Shown: positions 32,766-44,836 of the stretch, in pieces
Layout: the number at the start of each line of letters is the position of its first letter
How positions within the stretch are numbered: position 1 is the stretch's first letter
Source: Strigops habroptila
Taxonomy: Eukaryota > Chordata > Aves > Psittaciformes > Psittacidae
Direction: 5' to 3'
Assembly (NCBI RefSeq): GCF_004027225.2
Contig: NW_022651105.1
Coordinates: forward strand, 186,001 to 250,000
Length of the DNA: 64,000 nt
Made by a program: the position numbers and the translations under genes
Notes under the pieces: generated by a model
Told to the model about the DNA's origin: nothing
Databases searched by the model: none
What the model saw: only the letters and a program-made list of their open reading frames with translations

Positions 32766-33270
32766 CCCGTTGAGCCCGCCCACAGGAGGGGCGGGGCCAG
32801 CCGGATGGGGCGGAGTCTGATTGGCTGAGCCCGGGGGGCGTGGCTTTAGCCTTAGAGGGAGTGACGGGCGGGGAGTGGGCAGTACCAAGAAGCGGATCAG
32901 GGGTGTTCGCACCGTGTGCGCTCAGCGGAGGGGCAGCGCGGGGAGGGAGGTTTAGGTGACGAAGCGAGGGCGCATTGCCGCGGTGGTGGCACCATGTGTA
33001 GGACATGCTTGGAGCAACTTGCTCCAGTGGAAGGTGTCCCTGCCCGTGGCAGGGGGTTGGATCCGGATGGGCTTTATGGTCCCTTCCAGCCCAGCCCGTT
33101 CGCTGCGGTCGGGCGCTAGGACCCAGCGGCGCGGGGTGGGGCTGAGCCGCTGCGAGGCTGGGTCGGACCTGATTGAAGCCCGCGGCGCCTCCCGAGGCTG
33201 GGGCGTGCGGGGAAGGGCGGACCTGATTGAAACCCGCGCGTTGGGTCGACAGAGTCCGGCCCCGCCCTAC
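32765..33270. other. GC-rich intergenic block with a CR1 scrap
   Basis: Contains GC boxes (GAGGGGCGGGGCC at about 32785, GGGGCGTGGC at about 32836) and an inverted CCAAT. About 33005-33105 is a CR1 3' end in plus orientation (GGAGCAACTTGCTCCAGTGG, AAGGTGTCCCTGCCCGTGGC). No coding exon was found. It could be a leftover promoter. Confidence 0.5.
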
Positions 33271-33274
33271 AAAA

Positions 33275-34320
33275 ACCGGCCCCAATTGCCCCCAAACCAG
33301 CCCAAAATGCCCCAAACCAGCCCAAATTACCCCAATCCAGTTCAAATTGCCTCCAAACCCACCCAAAATGCCCCAAACCAGCTCAAATTGCCCCCAAACC
33401 CACCGGAAATGCCCCAAACCAGCCCAAATTGCCCCCAAACATGCAAAAATTACCCAAATCCAGCTGAAATTGCCCCCAAACCCACCCAAAATGCCCCCAA
33501 ACCAGCCCAAATTACCCAAATCCAGCTCAAATTAACCCCAAGCCCACCCAAAATGCCCCAAACATGCAAAAATTACCCAAATCCACCTGAAATTGCCCCT
33601 AAACCCACCCAAAATTCCCCAAACATGCAAAAATTACCCAAACCCAGCTGAAATTGCCCCCAAACCCACCCAAAATGCCCCAAACATGCAAAAATTACCC
33701 AAATCCAGCTCAAATTGCCCCCAAACCCACCCAAAATGCCCCAAAGCAGCCCAAATTACCCAAATCCAGCTCAAATTGCTCCCAAACATGCAAAAATTAC
33801 CCAAATCCAGTTCAAATTGCCCCCAAACCCACCTGAAATGCCCCCAAACCAGCCCAAATGACCCCAAACTCAGCCAAAACCAGCTCAAATTGCCCCGAAA
33901 GAGCAAAACCCAACCCAAATTGACCCCAAACTGCCCCCAAAGTGCCCAAAATGGCCTTAAACCCACACAGAAATGCCCTAAGCTTACCCCAAGCACCCCC
34001 AGACCTTCCCCAAAAGGCCTGAAATGCGGCAATGGAGCTGAAAGTGTCCCAAAATAGCCTGAACCAGCCTGAAACGCCCCAACCTGCCCAAAACCCACCC
34101 AAATTGCCCTAAATCAGCTCAAACGATCCCTACAGTGACTTTAACTGTCCTAAACCAGCTCCCAAATAGCCCCAAACTCCACGAAATGCCCCAAACCAGC
34201 TCAAAATTCACCCCAAAACGGCTGGAATTACCCTAAATTATGCACAAATAGCCCAAACTGCCCCCAAATCAGCTCCAAACCATCCAGAAATGCCCCCAAC
34301 CCCCCCCAAATTACACCCAA
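33275..34320. repeat. CCCAAATTGCCCCCAAACC minisatellite
   Basis: About 1 kb of units such as CCCAAAATGCCCCAAACCAG and CAAATTACCCAAATCCAGCT. Open frames are repeat artefacts. Confidence 0.94.
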
Positions 34321-34389
34321 ACACCACCAGATGCCAAAGCGTGGACGTCCAGAGCCTACTCCTAAGCTTAATGTGCGGTTAAGAGCCAG

Positions 34390-35115
34390 AACGTTTCCTC
34401 CTAAGAGAACCAAAGTAGAGCAGTGACAAGAAGGTGGAACCAGGAGTCATTAGTCAGGTGCTGGTAGCTGGTTCTTATTGCCCATCACCTACACATGGGG
34501 ATCTCATGAGCAGTTCACTAACTTGGCAATCCGTCCATGCTTTGCCACCTAAAACTCTGTCTATTACTCTATAAAACACAGTTGGGTGCCCTAGAGCAGA
34601 GCACCCACAGCGCCAACATCCAGCCCATGCTCCTAATCCCAAGGTGCCAGTGCAGGAAGCTGCTGCTGGGTAGCCCTTAGGTCTCAACACCTCTGGAATG
34701 GTGCCATCAACAAGCCAGTTCCACCTATCTTAAACCACAACAGCCAACTAAAGCCCCATTTGTATCCTAACCTTGCGTTGAGTGCTCTCGAGTGTCCTGG
34801 AGAACCCAACGCATAGTGCAAATACCCAGACCCTGCTCCCACAGCCAAGCAGCCAGAACAGAATCCTGGTGCTGGGCATCACCTCCACAGGGTGAGCTCC
34901 ACGACGGTGCCACCAATGTGGCAACCAGACCTTGCTTAGCCACCTAAAACTATCCGTGCACTGTATCTGTAAACCATATCTGCGGTGCTGGGCTTCACCT
35001 GCACATGGAGGCATCCGGAACGGTGCCACCAATATGGCAATGAAACCTGTGTAGGTGATGGCCAGCACCTTTCTGTCCTGGCGCCAGAGAGGCAGGGTGC
35101 AGATGGAGTTTTAGG
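34390..35115. repeat. Satellite-like ~190-bp repeat, plus orientation
   Basis: Four related units (anchor GGTGCCACCAA, with CATCACCT..CACA before it and GCCACCTAAAACTC after it), spaced roughly 185-205 bp with one short unit. The block from GAGAACCAAAGTAGAGCAGT to about 34930 is repeated at 48250-48850. I cannot name the family; the length is near that of described songbird satellite units. Confidence 0.75.
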
Positions 35116-36640
35116 TGGCAAAGGGAGGTCTTTAGATCAAAGACTCAGGTTTTGTCCTTGTAAACCCTGCTCTGGGTCTTTTTCAAGCTCTCCATCTCTC
35201 CCCTTAGAGCCTTTCTGGGATGATTTCAGTGGTCTGTGCCTCAGTTTCCCTACCTGTGAACCAGGAAGAACAGCAATTTTCCCCTGCTTCTCTGGTTTTT
35301 CCAATCGACTCTTTTGATTTAACCCCCCTCTGTGTGTCTTTGGAAAGCAGCTCCCACTAGTAAATGCTAACTAGTCCTTTTCAGTCTCAGGTTTGAGTCA
35401 GCGACACAGGCATCAGCCGTTCTGTGCTGCAGCAGAAAGAGTGTGCCGGTGACCCCAGTCCTGCACAGACAGTAAAGACAGGGTACAAAGGAAAACAGGG
35501 GGAAACAACAAAGTCTAAAGCTGTTTTTCAGGGTTCCAGCACATTCTCCACAATGTTTGCATCTTTTTGGCACTCGCTGATGTTCTGAAGAGCTTTGATG
35601 ATGCTGGATTGGATTAGCAAACAGGTTTAGACCACTCCAGTAATGCTTTTGCTGGTCTCATGTTGTCAATTCTTGTTTGTTTTTCCTCAGCCTTGTTGCT
35701 GCTCTTGTCTGCTTGTGATCGTCCAGAGCAAGACTAGAGGAAACGCAGGCAAGGCTGCTGGAATCCCTTCCATCTTCTCCTTGCGCCCCAGAAACTTGAT
35801 CATCTGACAGTGAGTAATATTGCTGTGCTTTTATACATCACACATAACCTGTCAAACTGCTTTATTTCCAAGTTTCCAGACTCAAATCTATCTGGAACAG
35901 AGGTGGTTCCTTCTGCTCCTGCTGAAGTCTGTTTAGAAGAGATCCCAAGCAAGGATGGCTCTGTCTAAATCACAAGTGTTATTAGTTTGGGACCATTTCA
36001 TTCCCTGGAGCGGCTTCTGAAGAAACATATCAGCATATTGGGAATCCGATGGGAGATGGAAAGGGCTTTGCTAGTGTTTACTGGGACTTGAATGCTTGTG
36101 GTGGAAGGAAAACAAGAAGTAGTCATGCAGTTGCAGGAGCTGAAGAAAGTGAGACAGGTGCTTAGTAACTTGGAAATGACTTTGAATTCTTCAAGTTAGT
36201 TCTGAAGGAAGTTTCATTGCTCTCTTTGGTTCAAAGACAGGTTTCTGTTAGGCTGGGAAAGGCATTTCTAACTCTTGAAGGAGCTGGTAACCCCGTGATT
36301 TGACGCGTGGCACCTATCTACCTTCCCTTTCCCAGCAGTTCATCTGTTTGTTCTGGTCAAGCTTTGTCCTGGGATTTGCAAGTGATGTCCAGAAATGTCC
36401 GCTCTGCCTCGCAATGATTTCTCTCTAAGCTGGGAAGGCAGAGGAGCGGCCGCTGCAGGTTGTAAGGGTTGCATTGGAAAGACACGTCTTGTCCTGGTCG
36501 GTTGGGGGCTGAGCTGGGAGGAGGCAAATGGATGGAGTGATTACTCATGAGCGAGAAAAGGGCTGATAATATCTCCTGTTCAAGATGTTGCAAAAAGCTG
36601 AGGAATGGATTTTTCTTGGCAGATCGTTGCTGTGAATGTT
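35116..36640. other. Unique AT-richer sequence, no gene recognised
   Basis: Base composition is closer to 45% GC than in the flanks. There are no long frames, no CR1 and no tandem array. It may be spacer within a satellite-like region. Confidence 0.5.
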
Positions 36641-36900
36641 AGTGGAGCTGTTGCGATGCAAGCCATGTGTAGGTGATGCTCAGCAGCATAGTCCTGGGAC
36701 TACGGGTTTGGGAGCAGCTGCTGGACGTTTGCATTCCGTAGCTGTGCTCTGGGACACCGGAGCGCACTGAGCAGAAGGGAAGTACACAGATGGTGTTTAA
36801 GGTGGCAGAGGAAGGGCGTATTGCCATGTTGGTGGCACCGTTGCAAAGCTCACCCTGTGTAGGTAATGCCCAGCACCAGCTTTCTGTCCTGAGGGAGAGG
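36640..36900 (-). repeat. Satellite-like ~190-bp repeat, minus orientation
   Basis: On the minus strand, GCATTACCTACACAGGGTGA then GGTGCCACCAACATGGCAAT and GCCACCTTAAACACC form one full unit, and a second begins about 180 bp further on. Same family as 34390-35115. Confidence 0.75.
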
Positions 36901-38385
36901 CAGAGCCAGCCCCAGTCCTCTCCTCGCTCTCCCAGTGCTGCACTAGTCAGTAGTTGATGCTTGAGGGGGGATTTGCTAGATGACCACCACCCTCATTCCC
37001 TGACTACCACAGAGCAGAAACGAGCTGGTGATTTAGTGTTAAGGCCAGAAATAGAGAAATCAGTCTCAGGGAATGCTAGCAGGGTCGCTTCTGTAAGCTG
37101 AGGCAGCTCACCTCAGTGAGCAGAGCTAATGGTGCCAAGATTGCCACTCTTAGATGGCTATTATCATCATCCCCAGTTTTCACACGAATCAATTGAGGCC
37201 CAGGGAGAAAACAAGCACAGGGAGCCAAAAAATAGCCACGTATCATGGTGCTGAGCCCTGGGCTTGTGCTGTTTTGACTGCGATGCCTCTTTGAGGTGAT
37301 GGCTGAAGGCATCTCCTTTCTCCTTGCCCTGTGTCCAGGCGCTAATGGCCTGCAACCCCCAGCACTTGAGGTTTTGTGCCTTCAGGGGAGTCTTCTTGTG
37401 GTTTGCCCATAGCGTTTTAGCAGAGCTACATCCTCCTCTGGGTCTAATACCGCATTTTGGGCTCCTTTAATCTTATGGGACGTTGACTTGTGAAGTTCCT
37501 GCAAGTGATTTCCTCCCGTTAATGGCAATTATATCCATTCTTGGGCCGTTCTTGTAGATGTGCAGGGCTGGGTGAGTGCTGGAGGCAGACCGGGGTGCTG
37601 GGATAGCCCGGGGGGACACGCTCTCTCTTGTGCTCTGGCATGGGAAGAGCTGTGGGAAACCTGAAGAAATCTGGGATTAGGGCTCGGAGGAAAATTTCCT
37701 TCCCAGCAGCTTTTCCCCAGCAGCAAAAGGCCGCTTTTGTGAAGAGACCCTGATGCGTGACACATCTGTGCAGGGCTAAAAACAGGGGGGGAAAGCAAAT
37801 GGAAGCAAAACCTCCAGAGTTATTCTCTCCCCCAGCCCCGCTTTCCCTTTGCCTATTAACCAGCAAAATGGAAATCTACAGAATTGTGAGCATACGGGGT
37901 GAAAAATACTAAAAAGGTGAATAAAGTGAAACGATTTTCTGGCTGGGCAGCTGGGTTTTTGGCGTTGGTTTCGTTTGTGGGTGTCAGAATTGGGATGGGG
38001 GGGAGAACATCGCGTGCGGACTGGTGTAATGACGGTAAAACAGGCAGAGACGGACCAAGGAGACGGAATTAACCGCAGCACCATGGGCTGGACGTGGCAA
38101 TAACACCCTGTCCAAGAGAGCACATGGGAGAGGGGTGGCACTGCCTGACCGGCCAGGTCCGTGCAACCCCAAATCGACCCCTTTGCGTTGGGAGAGCCTC
38201 ACGTTGGCCCTCGCTCGCCGTACCCCGTGTGTGAAGCCATTGGAGTCCCCTGGGGCTGGAGCAGCTCTGGTTGGGGTGGCAGGACATGGAGCAACCCATA
38301 GTCAGAGTGATGTCCCGGTCAGAGATGAGCACTAGACGTGGAGCGCTCTTAGCAGAGCTTCTGAACGTTCTGCTTCACTTCAGTT
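36901..38385. other. Unique sequence, no gene recognised
   Basis: Moderate GC. Minus-strand frames of up to 121 codons show no family resemblance or splice structure. Confidence 0.45.
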
Positions 38386-38389
38386 TGCG

Positions 38390-38520
38390 CTTTGGGAGCT
38401 GGTTTGTGGGTCACCGGAGAGCGGTGTCCTGTGAGGATTTACACTGGTGGAGTTTAGGTGGGTGCATAAGTGGGGATATCCGTGTTGGTGGCACCGTTCC
38501 GGAGGGCACCCTGTGATAGG
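38390..38520 (-). repeat. Truncated satellite-like unit
   Basis: On minus: GGAACGGTGCCACCAACACG followed by CACCTAAACTCC. It is one partial member of the ~190-bp family, lying directly beside the simple-repeat block. Confidence 0.65.
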
Positions 38521-38524
38521 AAAT

Positions 38525-39590
38525 GATGATGTGATATCTTCTGATATCAGAGAAGACAGGAGAGGAGAGAAAATGAGAAGGAGGATGAAATGAAATGAAA
38601 CGAAGTGAAATGGAAAGGAAATGAAATTATATGATATGGCAATATAACATGACATAACACGATATGTTATATGATATATGATATGATACGATACAATACG
38701 ATATATGATATGATACGATATGATATGAAATTATATGATACAATACAAAACTATATGATACGATACGAAACTATATGATACGCTACAATGATACGCTACG
38801 ATGATATGATATGATGAAGAGGAGATGAGGTGAGATGAAATGAGAAGGAGGATGAAAGGAAATGAGATGAAATGAAATCATATGATGATATAATGTAACA
38901 TGATATATCATGAGATGACGTCACGCGACAAGAAATGAAATGGACATGAAATGAAATTAAATGAGATGACACCAAATGCACATGAAATGAAAAGAAATAA
39001 AATGAAATTAAATGAAATAACATGATATGATGATGTAACATGATGTAACGATATGATACGAGAGCAGAGGAGATGATAATGAGATGAGATGAGATCGGAT
39101 GGGATGAGATGAGATGAGAAGGAGGATGAACTGAACTGAACTGAATTGAAATTAAATGAAATGAAATTATGATCTAACATAACATGATATACCATGATAC
39201 GACATGATATGAAATGGAAATGAAATAAAAATGAAACAAAATTAAATGAAATTAAATTTTATGATATGAAATTATATGATAAGGTATGATATAACATGAT
39301 ATGATATTTTCTGAGAGGAGAGAAGTATCAAATTAAATTAAATTAAATTAAATTAAATGGAAATGAAATTAAATTATATGATGCCATGAGATGAGATGAG
39401 AACAAATGAGATGCGACGAGATGAGATATGATGATATGGGATGGATGAGATGAAGATGTGGTGTGATGAGATGCGATGCGATGCGATGCGATGAAGATGA
39501 AACGGGATGAAGATGAAACGGGATGAAGATGAAACAGGATGAAGATGAGCTGAGGTGATGACATGCGATGAGATGAGGTTGGGATGAGAC
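38525..39590. repeat. ATGAA/GATAT simple-repeat block
   Basis: About 1 kb of (ATGAA)n, (GATAT)n, (AAATT)n and (GAGAT)n pentamer runs, nearly without C on the plus strand. Minus-strand Ser/Phe/Ile/His frames are artefacts. Confidence 0.94.
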
Positions 39591-39987
39591 GAGGCGGGAT
39601 CGCCTCCATCACACCCCAGCTGAGGAGGAGGAAAATGCTTTTGGGGAGGGGAGAGGAGGACTTTTCACATGTCCACCCTGAGTGGGAGCAGGTTTGGCTC
39701 CTCGGCACCAGGGAAGGCATCCTCCACCACCAGAACGTCTCCTCCCATCGGAGGGGGCAGCTCTTTGCATTCCCACTCAAGAGTGACAGCTTTGGGAGCT
39801 CAGATGCCCTGAGGTAGGAATGTGAGCAGGAGAGCTTGAGGATCTTCCCACATTTACTCTGCTTTACATGGATCCATCACTGCAAGCAGCCCCAGAGCTC
39901 TTTATTGTGTATTTCAAGGTGGACCTTGGCAGCTGAGGAGCCTCCAGCCCCTTTGCCATGGGAAGCCCCATCCCTTTATGGAGACAG

Positions 39988-42900
39988 TTAATGGGGGAGC
40001 TGCCTCTGCTGCTCCATCCTCCTCCTTCTGCTCTCAGCAACGTGCTTGAAGATGTTCCTCCGTGCTTGATACGGCTCCAGCCTCCTGAGGACCTGGGCAG
40101 CTCGTGGGGAAAGGCGGCTGCAACACAGGGGAACATCATCCTTTAGCTGTGGAGGTGACCCAGGACATCCCAGGGTCTTCCTCTGCAGCCCCAGGATGTG
40201 GGGATGGGGCTGCCCAACAGGCAGTGGCCACACTTACTCAGGCTGGGCTCTCTCCAGCTGGGCTGCTGCTGCCATCTCCTCTGCTGGCAAAGGGCTTTCA
40301 GCCTTTCTCCAGCTCTCCTTGCTCCTGGGCTGGGTTGGATGGTGGGGAATCCAAGGGCCTCCAATACCAAGGGCCTGCCAAGGAGGGAATGCTCTCAGCA
40401 AGCCTCATGGTGCTGTATCCAAGAGGACCTCATGGAAGGAGCCTGCAGCAGGCGCTGGTCCCCAAGAGAGAGTCAATCCCTATCCCCATACCTGGGGTGG
40501 ATGCTGCTCCTCCCCTGCAGCCCAGGCTTCCCACACTGCCCATTCTGCCTTCATTTGCTCCAGCCGCTCTTGCCGGTGGGTCCTCCTCTGCTCCCACTCT
40601 GCAGCCAGCTGCCAGACCTCCTGGACGGGACGGGAATCCATCAGGACTAGGCTCAGCTCCTTCGGGGCTGGCCCATGTTGCTGTCCCTTTGCCTCAGCAT
40701 GTACCTGCAGCGCTCTCTTGCAGGCTTCATCTGATGGGAGGGCAGCGGTGGGCTTGGCTGCAGGAGCTGTCTCCAGCCCACCTGTATCCATTGGCCTGGG
40801 GGAGCAGGGAGGCACCAGAGCAGTCAGCATGAGCACGGGGCACTTGGTGTCCCACTGTCACCCACTGCCAGAAGCTGCAGGGGAGATGGGGCCATTCCCC
40901 ATAGCAAGGGGGAGCCTTTCCTGAGCCCCATCGGATGGGTGTTGTAAGGCCAAGCAAAGGCTTGTTGCGTGCACCAATGGCTGCATCTTCCCCACCAAAA
41001 GAGAATCATAGAATCGTAGAATGGTTTGGCTTGGAAAGGACCTTGAGATCATCCAGTTCCAGCCCCCTGCCATGGGCAGGGACACCTCGCACTAAACCAT
41101 GGTGCTCAAGGCTCCATCCAACCTGGCCTCGAACACCGCCAGGGATGGAGCATTCGCAGCCTTTATGGGCAACACATTCCGGCGCCTCACCACCCTCACT
41201 GTAAAGAACTTCTTCCTTATATCTAACCTGAACTTCCCCTGTTTCAGTTTGGACCTGTTACCCCTTGTCCCTAATGAAGAGTCCTTCTCCAGCATCCTTA
41301 TAGCCTCCTTCGGACACTGGAACAGTTTGGGCGCAAAGGGACCTTAAGTGGTCACCTAATCCAGCTCCCCTCCACAAACAAGTGTGGGCATGTGCCAGGG
41401 ACCTTCCCACAGCCCTACACATCCAAAGGGAATGTCTCTCCTACCTGGATGCAAGGTCCCTTTCCCACCATAATCTCACCTCCCAGGCTTCTTCCCTGTG
41501 TCCTGCTGCCTCATGCCAAGCATCTTGCCGGAACGTCCCTCTGCCTCTAGGGAAGGAGGGAGGTCTCCAGAGCAGCCCCATAGGGACCACGTTTGGAGGT
41601 GGGCTTTGGTCCTACAGCTATACCTGGATCGAAAGGCCCCATTCCTGTTCCCCTGCGGAGCCTGGGCCTTGCTGCAGCCTTCCTGTGCCAAGTGGAGAAC
41701 GCCTTGGCCGCTGCTTGCTCCACAGCTTGGATGACCACAACCAGCTGCAACCTGGAAAGCAAACGGGGACATGGTCGCTCCAGGATTGATCCCTGACTTG
41801 ATGCTGAGCCCCAGGAGGTGGGATGTCCAAGGAAAAGGCGCTCACTTTGGGAATGCGATGGCAGGAGCCGCCGGCATCTCCTGATGGAAGAGGACCGCGC
41901 TCGGCATCCACAGCCTCTGCAAAGTGACATGGAGCTGCTGGGAGGATCCCAAGAAGGATTCCTTCCAGGGTCTGAAGGGTGCTGGAGAGGGACCTTCACC
42001 AGGAGTGATAGGACAAGGCGGAATGAGCTCAAACTGAAACAGGGGAGATTGAGATGAGGTTTTAGGCAGAAGCTCTTCCCCGTGAGGGTGGTGGGACACT
42101 GGCACAGGGCTGCCCAAGGAAGTTGTGGATGCTCCATCCCTGGCAGTGTTCAAGGCCAGGTTGGACAGAGCCTTGGGTGACATGGTCTAGTGTGTGGCAT
42201 CCCTGCCCACGGCAGAGGGTTAGAACTGGATGATCTCAAGGTCCTTTCCAACCCAACCCATTCCATGATTCTATGAAGGACCCTGAGGCTGCCTTTGCTC
42301 ACGAAGCGGGTGGCAGGAGGATGGGGAAAGGCGTTTGGGTGGCTCAGCCTTCCACAGGCTTCCCAAAGCCCTGAGCACGCACCGTGTGGAGCAGCGCCAT
42401 CCAGCCGGCTCTGCTCTCCAGCGCCCTGACGCAGGAGGGGTAGAACCTCATGCACAGGGCATCGTCCTTGCAGCACAGGACACCGATGTCCTTGAAGACG
42501 AAGGGGAGGGACTGCCCGTTCCTCAGTTGCAGGCAGTACAGGAGGATGGTCTCCTGCACACAGTCCTCCACCATGTGCCGTGGGAAAGAGGTGACTCGTG
42601 AGAGCTGCCTGTAGTTGAGAGGCTTCATCTTGACGTTGTCTACAAGGAAGAGGAGCATCGTCACGGCCAAGATTCCGTACAAGTTTCCATGCAGAATGCC
42701 CAAGAAGAAGCAGCTCTCGGGGAATGGGTTGTATGGGAGGAGCTCAAGGCATCCCCCATCCTTTGGAGGCAATTGCCAAAGAGCACCACGGAGGGGGAAA
42801 GCGGAGGATGGCCATTGCCTGCTCACCGGGGATGACCACGGAGGGGGAAAGCGGAGGATGGCCATTGCGTGCTCACCGGGGATGACCACGGAGGGGAACG

Positions 42901-43582
42901 TGAACTCCTGCAGACATAACGTGTCCCAGTCCAGCTGGAAGACAGGTCTTCGGGTGACGTAGACCACTTCTTCCCCATGGAATCGCTCTTGGACAGTAGC
43001 AAAGGTCCCGATTCCTGTGAGCAGGACACCCTGCTCAAGCAAGAGACAAGAAGGCTCATGAGGGAGCACTTTAGAGATGGGAGAAGGCTCCTGTTCTCCA
43101 TTGGTTTTCTTCCCCTTGGCTAACACCCCTTGGCTAGAGAGGATCCGAGGCATTCCCTACACAGGGAGTACGGATTCCTGGCCTTATCCTTGCCATGCCC
43201 TCAGCACATTGACCAAGCTGTGGGCGCACAGGTTTGTCTTGGTGTCCTTCCATGATGCTCAGGAAGGGATCGCTCCCCAGGGCCCAGGCTCTACATGGCA
43301 AAGGGGGACCAAGACACCAGCCCACCTTGTCCAGCTTCAGCTGCCCCAGGATGTACGTAGACACAGCATCCCAGATAGCTACAACCTCTGCAAAGCAAAG
43401 GGAAGAAGTGTCAGGCTCCAGGGCCAGCCAGCTCCTCGCCCAGGGGGTCCACAGTGACCATCCCTGCTCCAACCCATGAGGAAGGAGCCCCCCAAGCCCT
43501 CACCCGTGGTGGAGAGCTGCAGGAGTGTAGGGAAAAAGCTGCTGAGCTCCAAGCTGATGCTCACGCTGCAGCATCCCTCCAT
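39988..43582 (-). CDS. CCDC81-like protein (HU-domain coiled-coil protein), intact
   Basis: Ten minus-strand exons, listed 5' to 3': 43504-43582, 43326-43387, 42877-43030, 42383-42639, 41624-41744, 41480-41546, 40705-40795, 40492-40620, 40238-40329, 39988-40117. All have GT-AG borders and matching phases, giving 393 residues with stop at 39988-39990. Residues about 27-98 (VAIWDAVSTYILGQLKLDKG, GIGTFATVQ, RRPVFQL) and 99-184 (VKMKPLNYRQLS, PFVFKDIGVL, MRFYPS) match the two HU-like domains at the N terminus of CCDC81. Residues about 278-320 form a charged coil (EWEQRRTHRQERLEQMKAEW), and the C terminus is Arg-rich. CCDC81 is linked to centrosomes and cilia. The protein is shorter than human CCDC81 (about 650), so it is probably one of the bird paralogues. 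CR1 pieces sit in two introns. The start Met is inferred from phase. Confidence 0.85.
41007..41305 (-). mobile_element. CR1 LINE 3' end
   Basis: Minus orientation: AGAATCATAGAATCGTAGAA, GGTTTGGCTTGGAAAGGACC, then GGCTCCATCCAACCTGGCCT and TTATATCTAACCTGAACTTC. It is 5' truncated and lies in an intron of the CCDC81-like gene. Confidence 0.92.
41925..42278 (+). mobile_element. CR1 LINE 3' end
   Basis: Plus orientation: AAACTGAAACAGGGGAGATT, GAGGGTGGTGGGACACTGG, GTTCAAGGCCAGGTTGGACA, and the end TTCCATGATTCTATGA. It lies antisense inside a CCDC81-like intron. Confidence 0.92.
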
Positions 43583-43894
43583 CCCGCTGCCCGCTCGCCC
43601 TCGGCTCATGGAAGGGGATGTTCTCTGCATCTCGCGGCCAGAAGCTCCTCTCCAGCCGCACTGGTGCCAGTGGGGGTCCCCCTGCACAGCCCCACTGCGC
43701 GCCAAGCAACAGCCGTGGCAACGGGAGGTGTATTGTGAGAGCAGCAGGGAGGCAGCGCAGGGCGACACAGAGATTTCCCCTCTTGTCCTAAGGAATCATC
43801 ACCCCTTTTATTCCATGGCCTTATCCCAACACCCCAAATGCCCCCAGCACCAACCGCTGGGCAGCAGGGTTGGGATTGCTGCAGCTTGGCAAGG

Positions 43895-44040
43895 GATGGG
43901 GTCATGGGATCGTGGAATGGGTTGGGTTGGAAAGGACCTTAAGATCATCCAGTTCCAACCCCCTGCCATGGGCAGGGACACCTCAAACTGAACTCTGTCG
44001 CCCAAGGCTCCATCCGGCCTGGCCTTGAACAGCGGCTCAT
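43895..44040 (-). mobile_element. CR1 LINE 3' end
   Basis: Minus orientation: GGAATGGGTTGGGTTGGAAA, GGACCTTAAGATCATCCAGT, CCTGCCATGGGCAGGGACAC. A short fragment just upstream of the CCDC81-like start. Confidence 0.9.
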
Positions 44041-44329
44041 GGGGAGCTTGGCTTGGTTGAACTCCATGAGGGTGGCACTGGGGAGGCCAGAAGGTGTCAT
44101 CCCATTGTCCTTCAAGGGCAGATGTGCTGTAGGCTGCTGGAAAGACGTCCCTAGCCATGGCCATTTGAGGGGTAGAATGATGAGGGGGATGGAGTTAGAG
44201 GCAGAGGAGGGGTAATCGAGGTACGGGGGAAGATCACTGCCTGGTCTCGAATGTACTCAAGTGATTGATGGCACAAGGGTTAGAAGAGCCCTGGGGGGAG
44301 TTAAAGTCCGTTGTGGGGGGGTCTGTGGT

Positions 44330-44560
44330 GTCCCCAACTCATAGAAGGTGACAAAAGGGGTCCCTAGGAGGACCAAAGACACTTGGGGGTGTCCAATAGA
44401 GACCTGGTGGTGCCCAAAAGACCTTGGCTGGCACAAAGAGACACGTGGGTCCCCAAAAGAGGCCTTGGGGGGACCCCAAGAGACATGTGGGTCCCCAAAA
44501 GAGGCTTTGGGGGGGGCCCAAAGAGGACCTGGGGTGCCCCAAAGAGACCTCCACCTACAC
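44330..44560. repeat. ~37-bp minisatellite
   Basis: Imperfect units with GGTCCCCAAAAGAGGCCTTG and CCCAAAGAGACACGTGG between the CCDC81-like and SNRPD2 genes. Confidence 0.8.
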
Positions 44561-44639
44561 CGGGAGCTACGACCGCAGCGGAGCGCGGTTCGCCCGGTGC
44601 GAATCCCCCTGCCCCGCCTCTTGGTACCGCCCACCCCTC

Positions 44640-44836
44640 CGACCACACCCCCTTAAGGCTAAGCCACGCCCCCTCATCCGCAGCCAGCCAGGCTCCGCCC
44701 CATCCACTTGGCCCCGCCCCTCCTCTGGGCGGGCCCATCGGGCCGCGCCCTCCGGGGGGGGGTTCCTGTTCCTGTTCGTGTCGTTCCTGAGTCGGAAGTG
44801 GCGCGTGAGGCCGGTGCGCGGGAGCGGAGCCACCAT
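44640..44836 (+). promoter_or_regulatory. SNRPD2: SNRPD2 promoter and 5' UTR
   Basis: GC boxes (GGCCCCGCCCCTCC, CCACGCCCCC, GGGCGGGCCC) are followed by an ETS-type site (GTCGGAAGTGGCG, about 44793-44805) close to the exon-1 end. This is typical of a TATA-less housekeeping promoter. Exon 1 ends at 44836 with AT, the first two bases of the start codon. Confidence 0.75.

Noticed and set aside
34390-35115. Possible snRNA or tRNA genes in the satellite-like block
   Set aside because: No A/B boxes, cloverleaf or Sm site was found, and the similarity among units is explained by tandem repetition.
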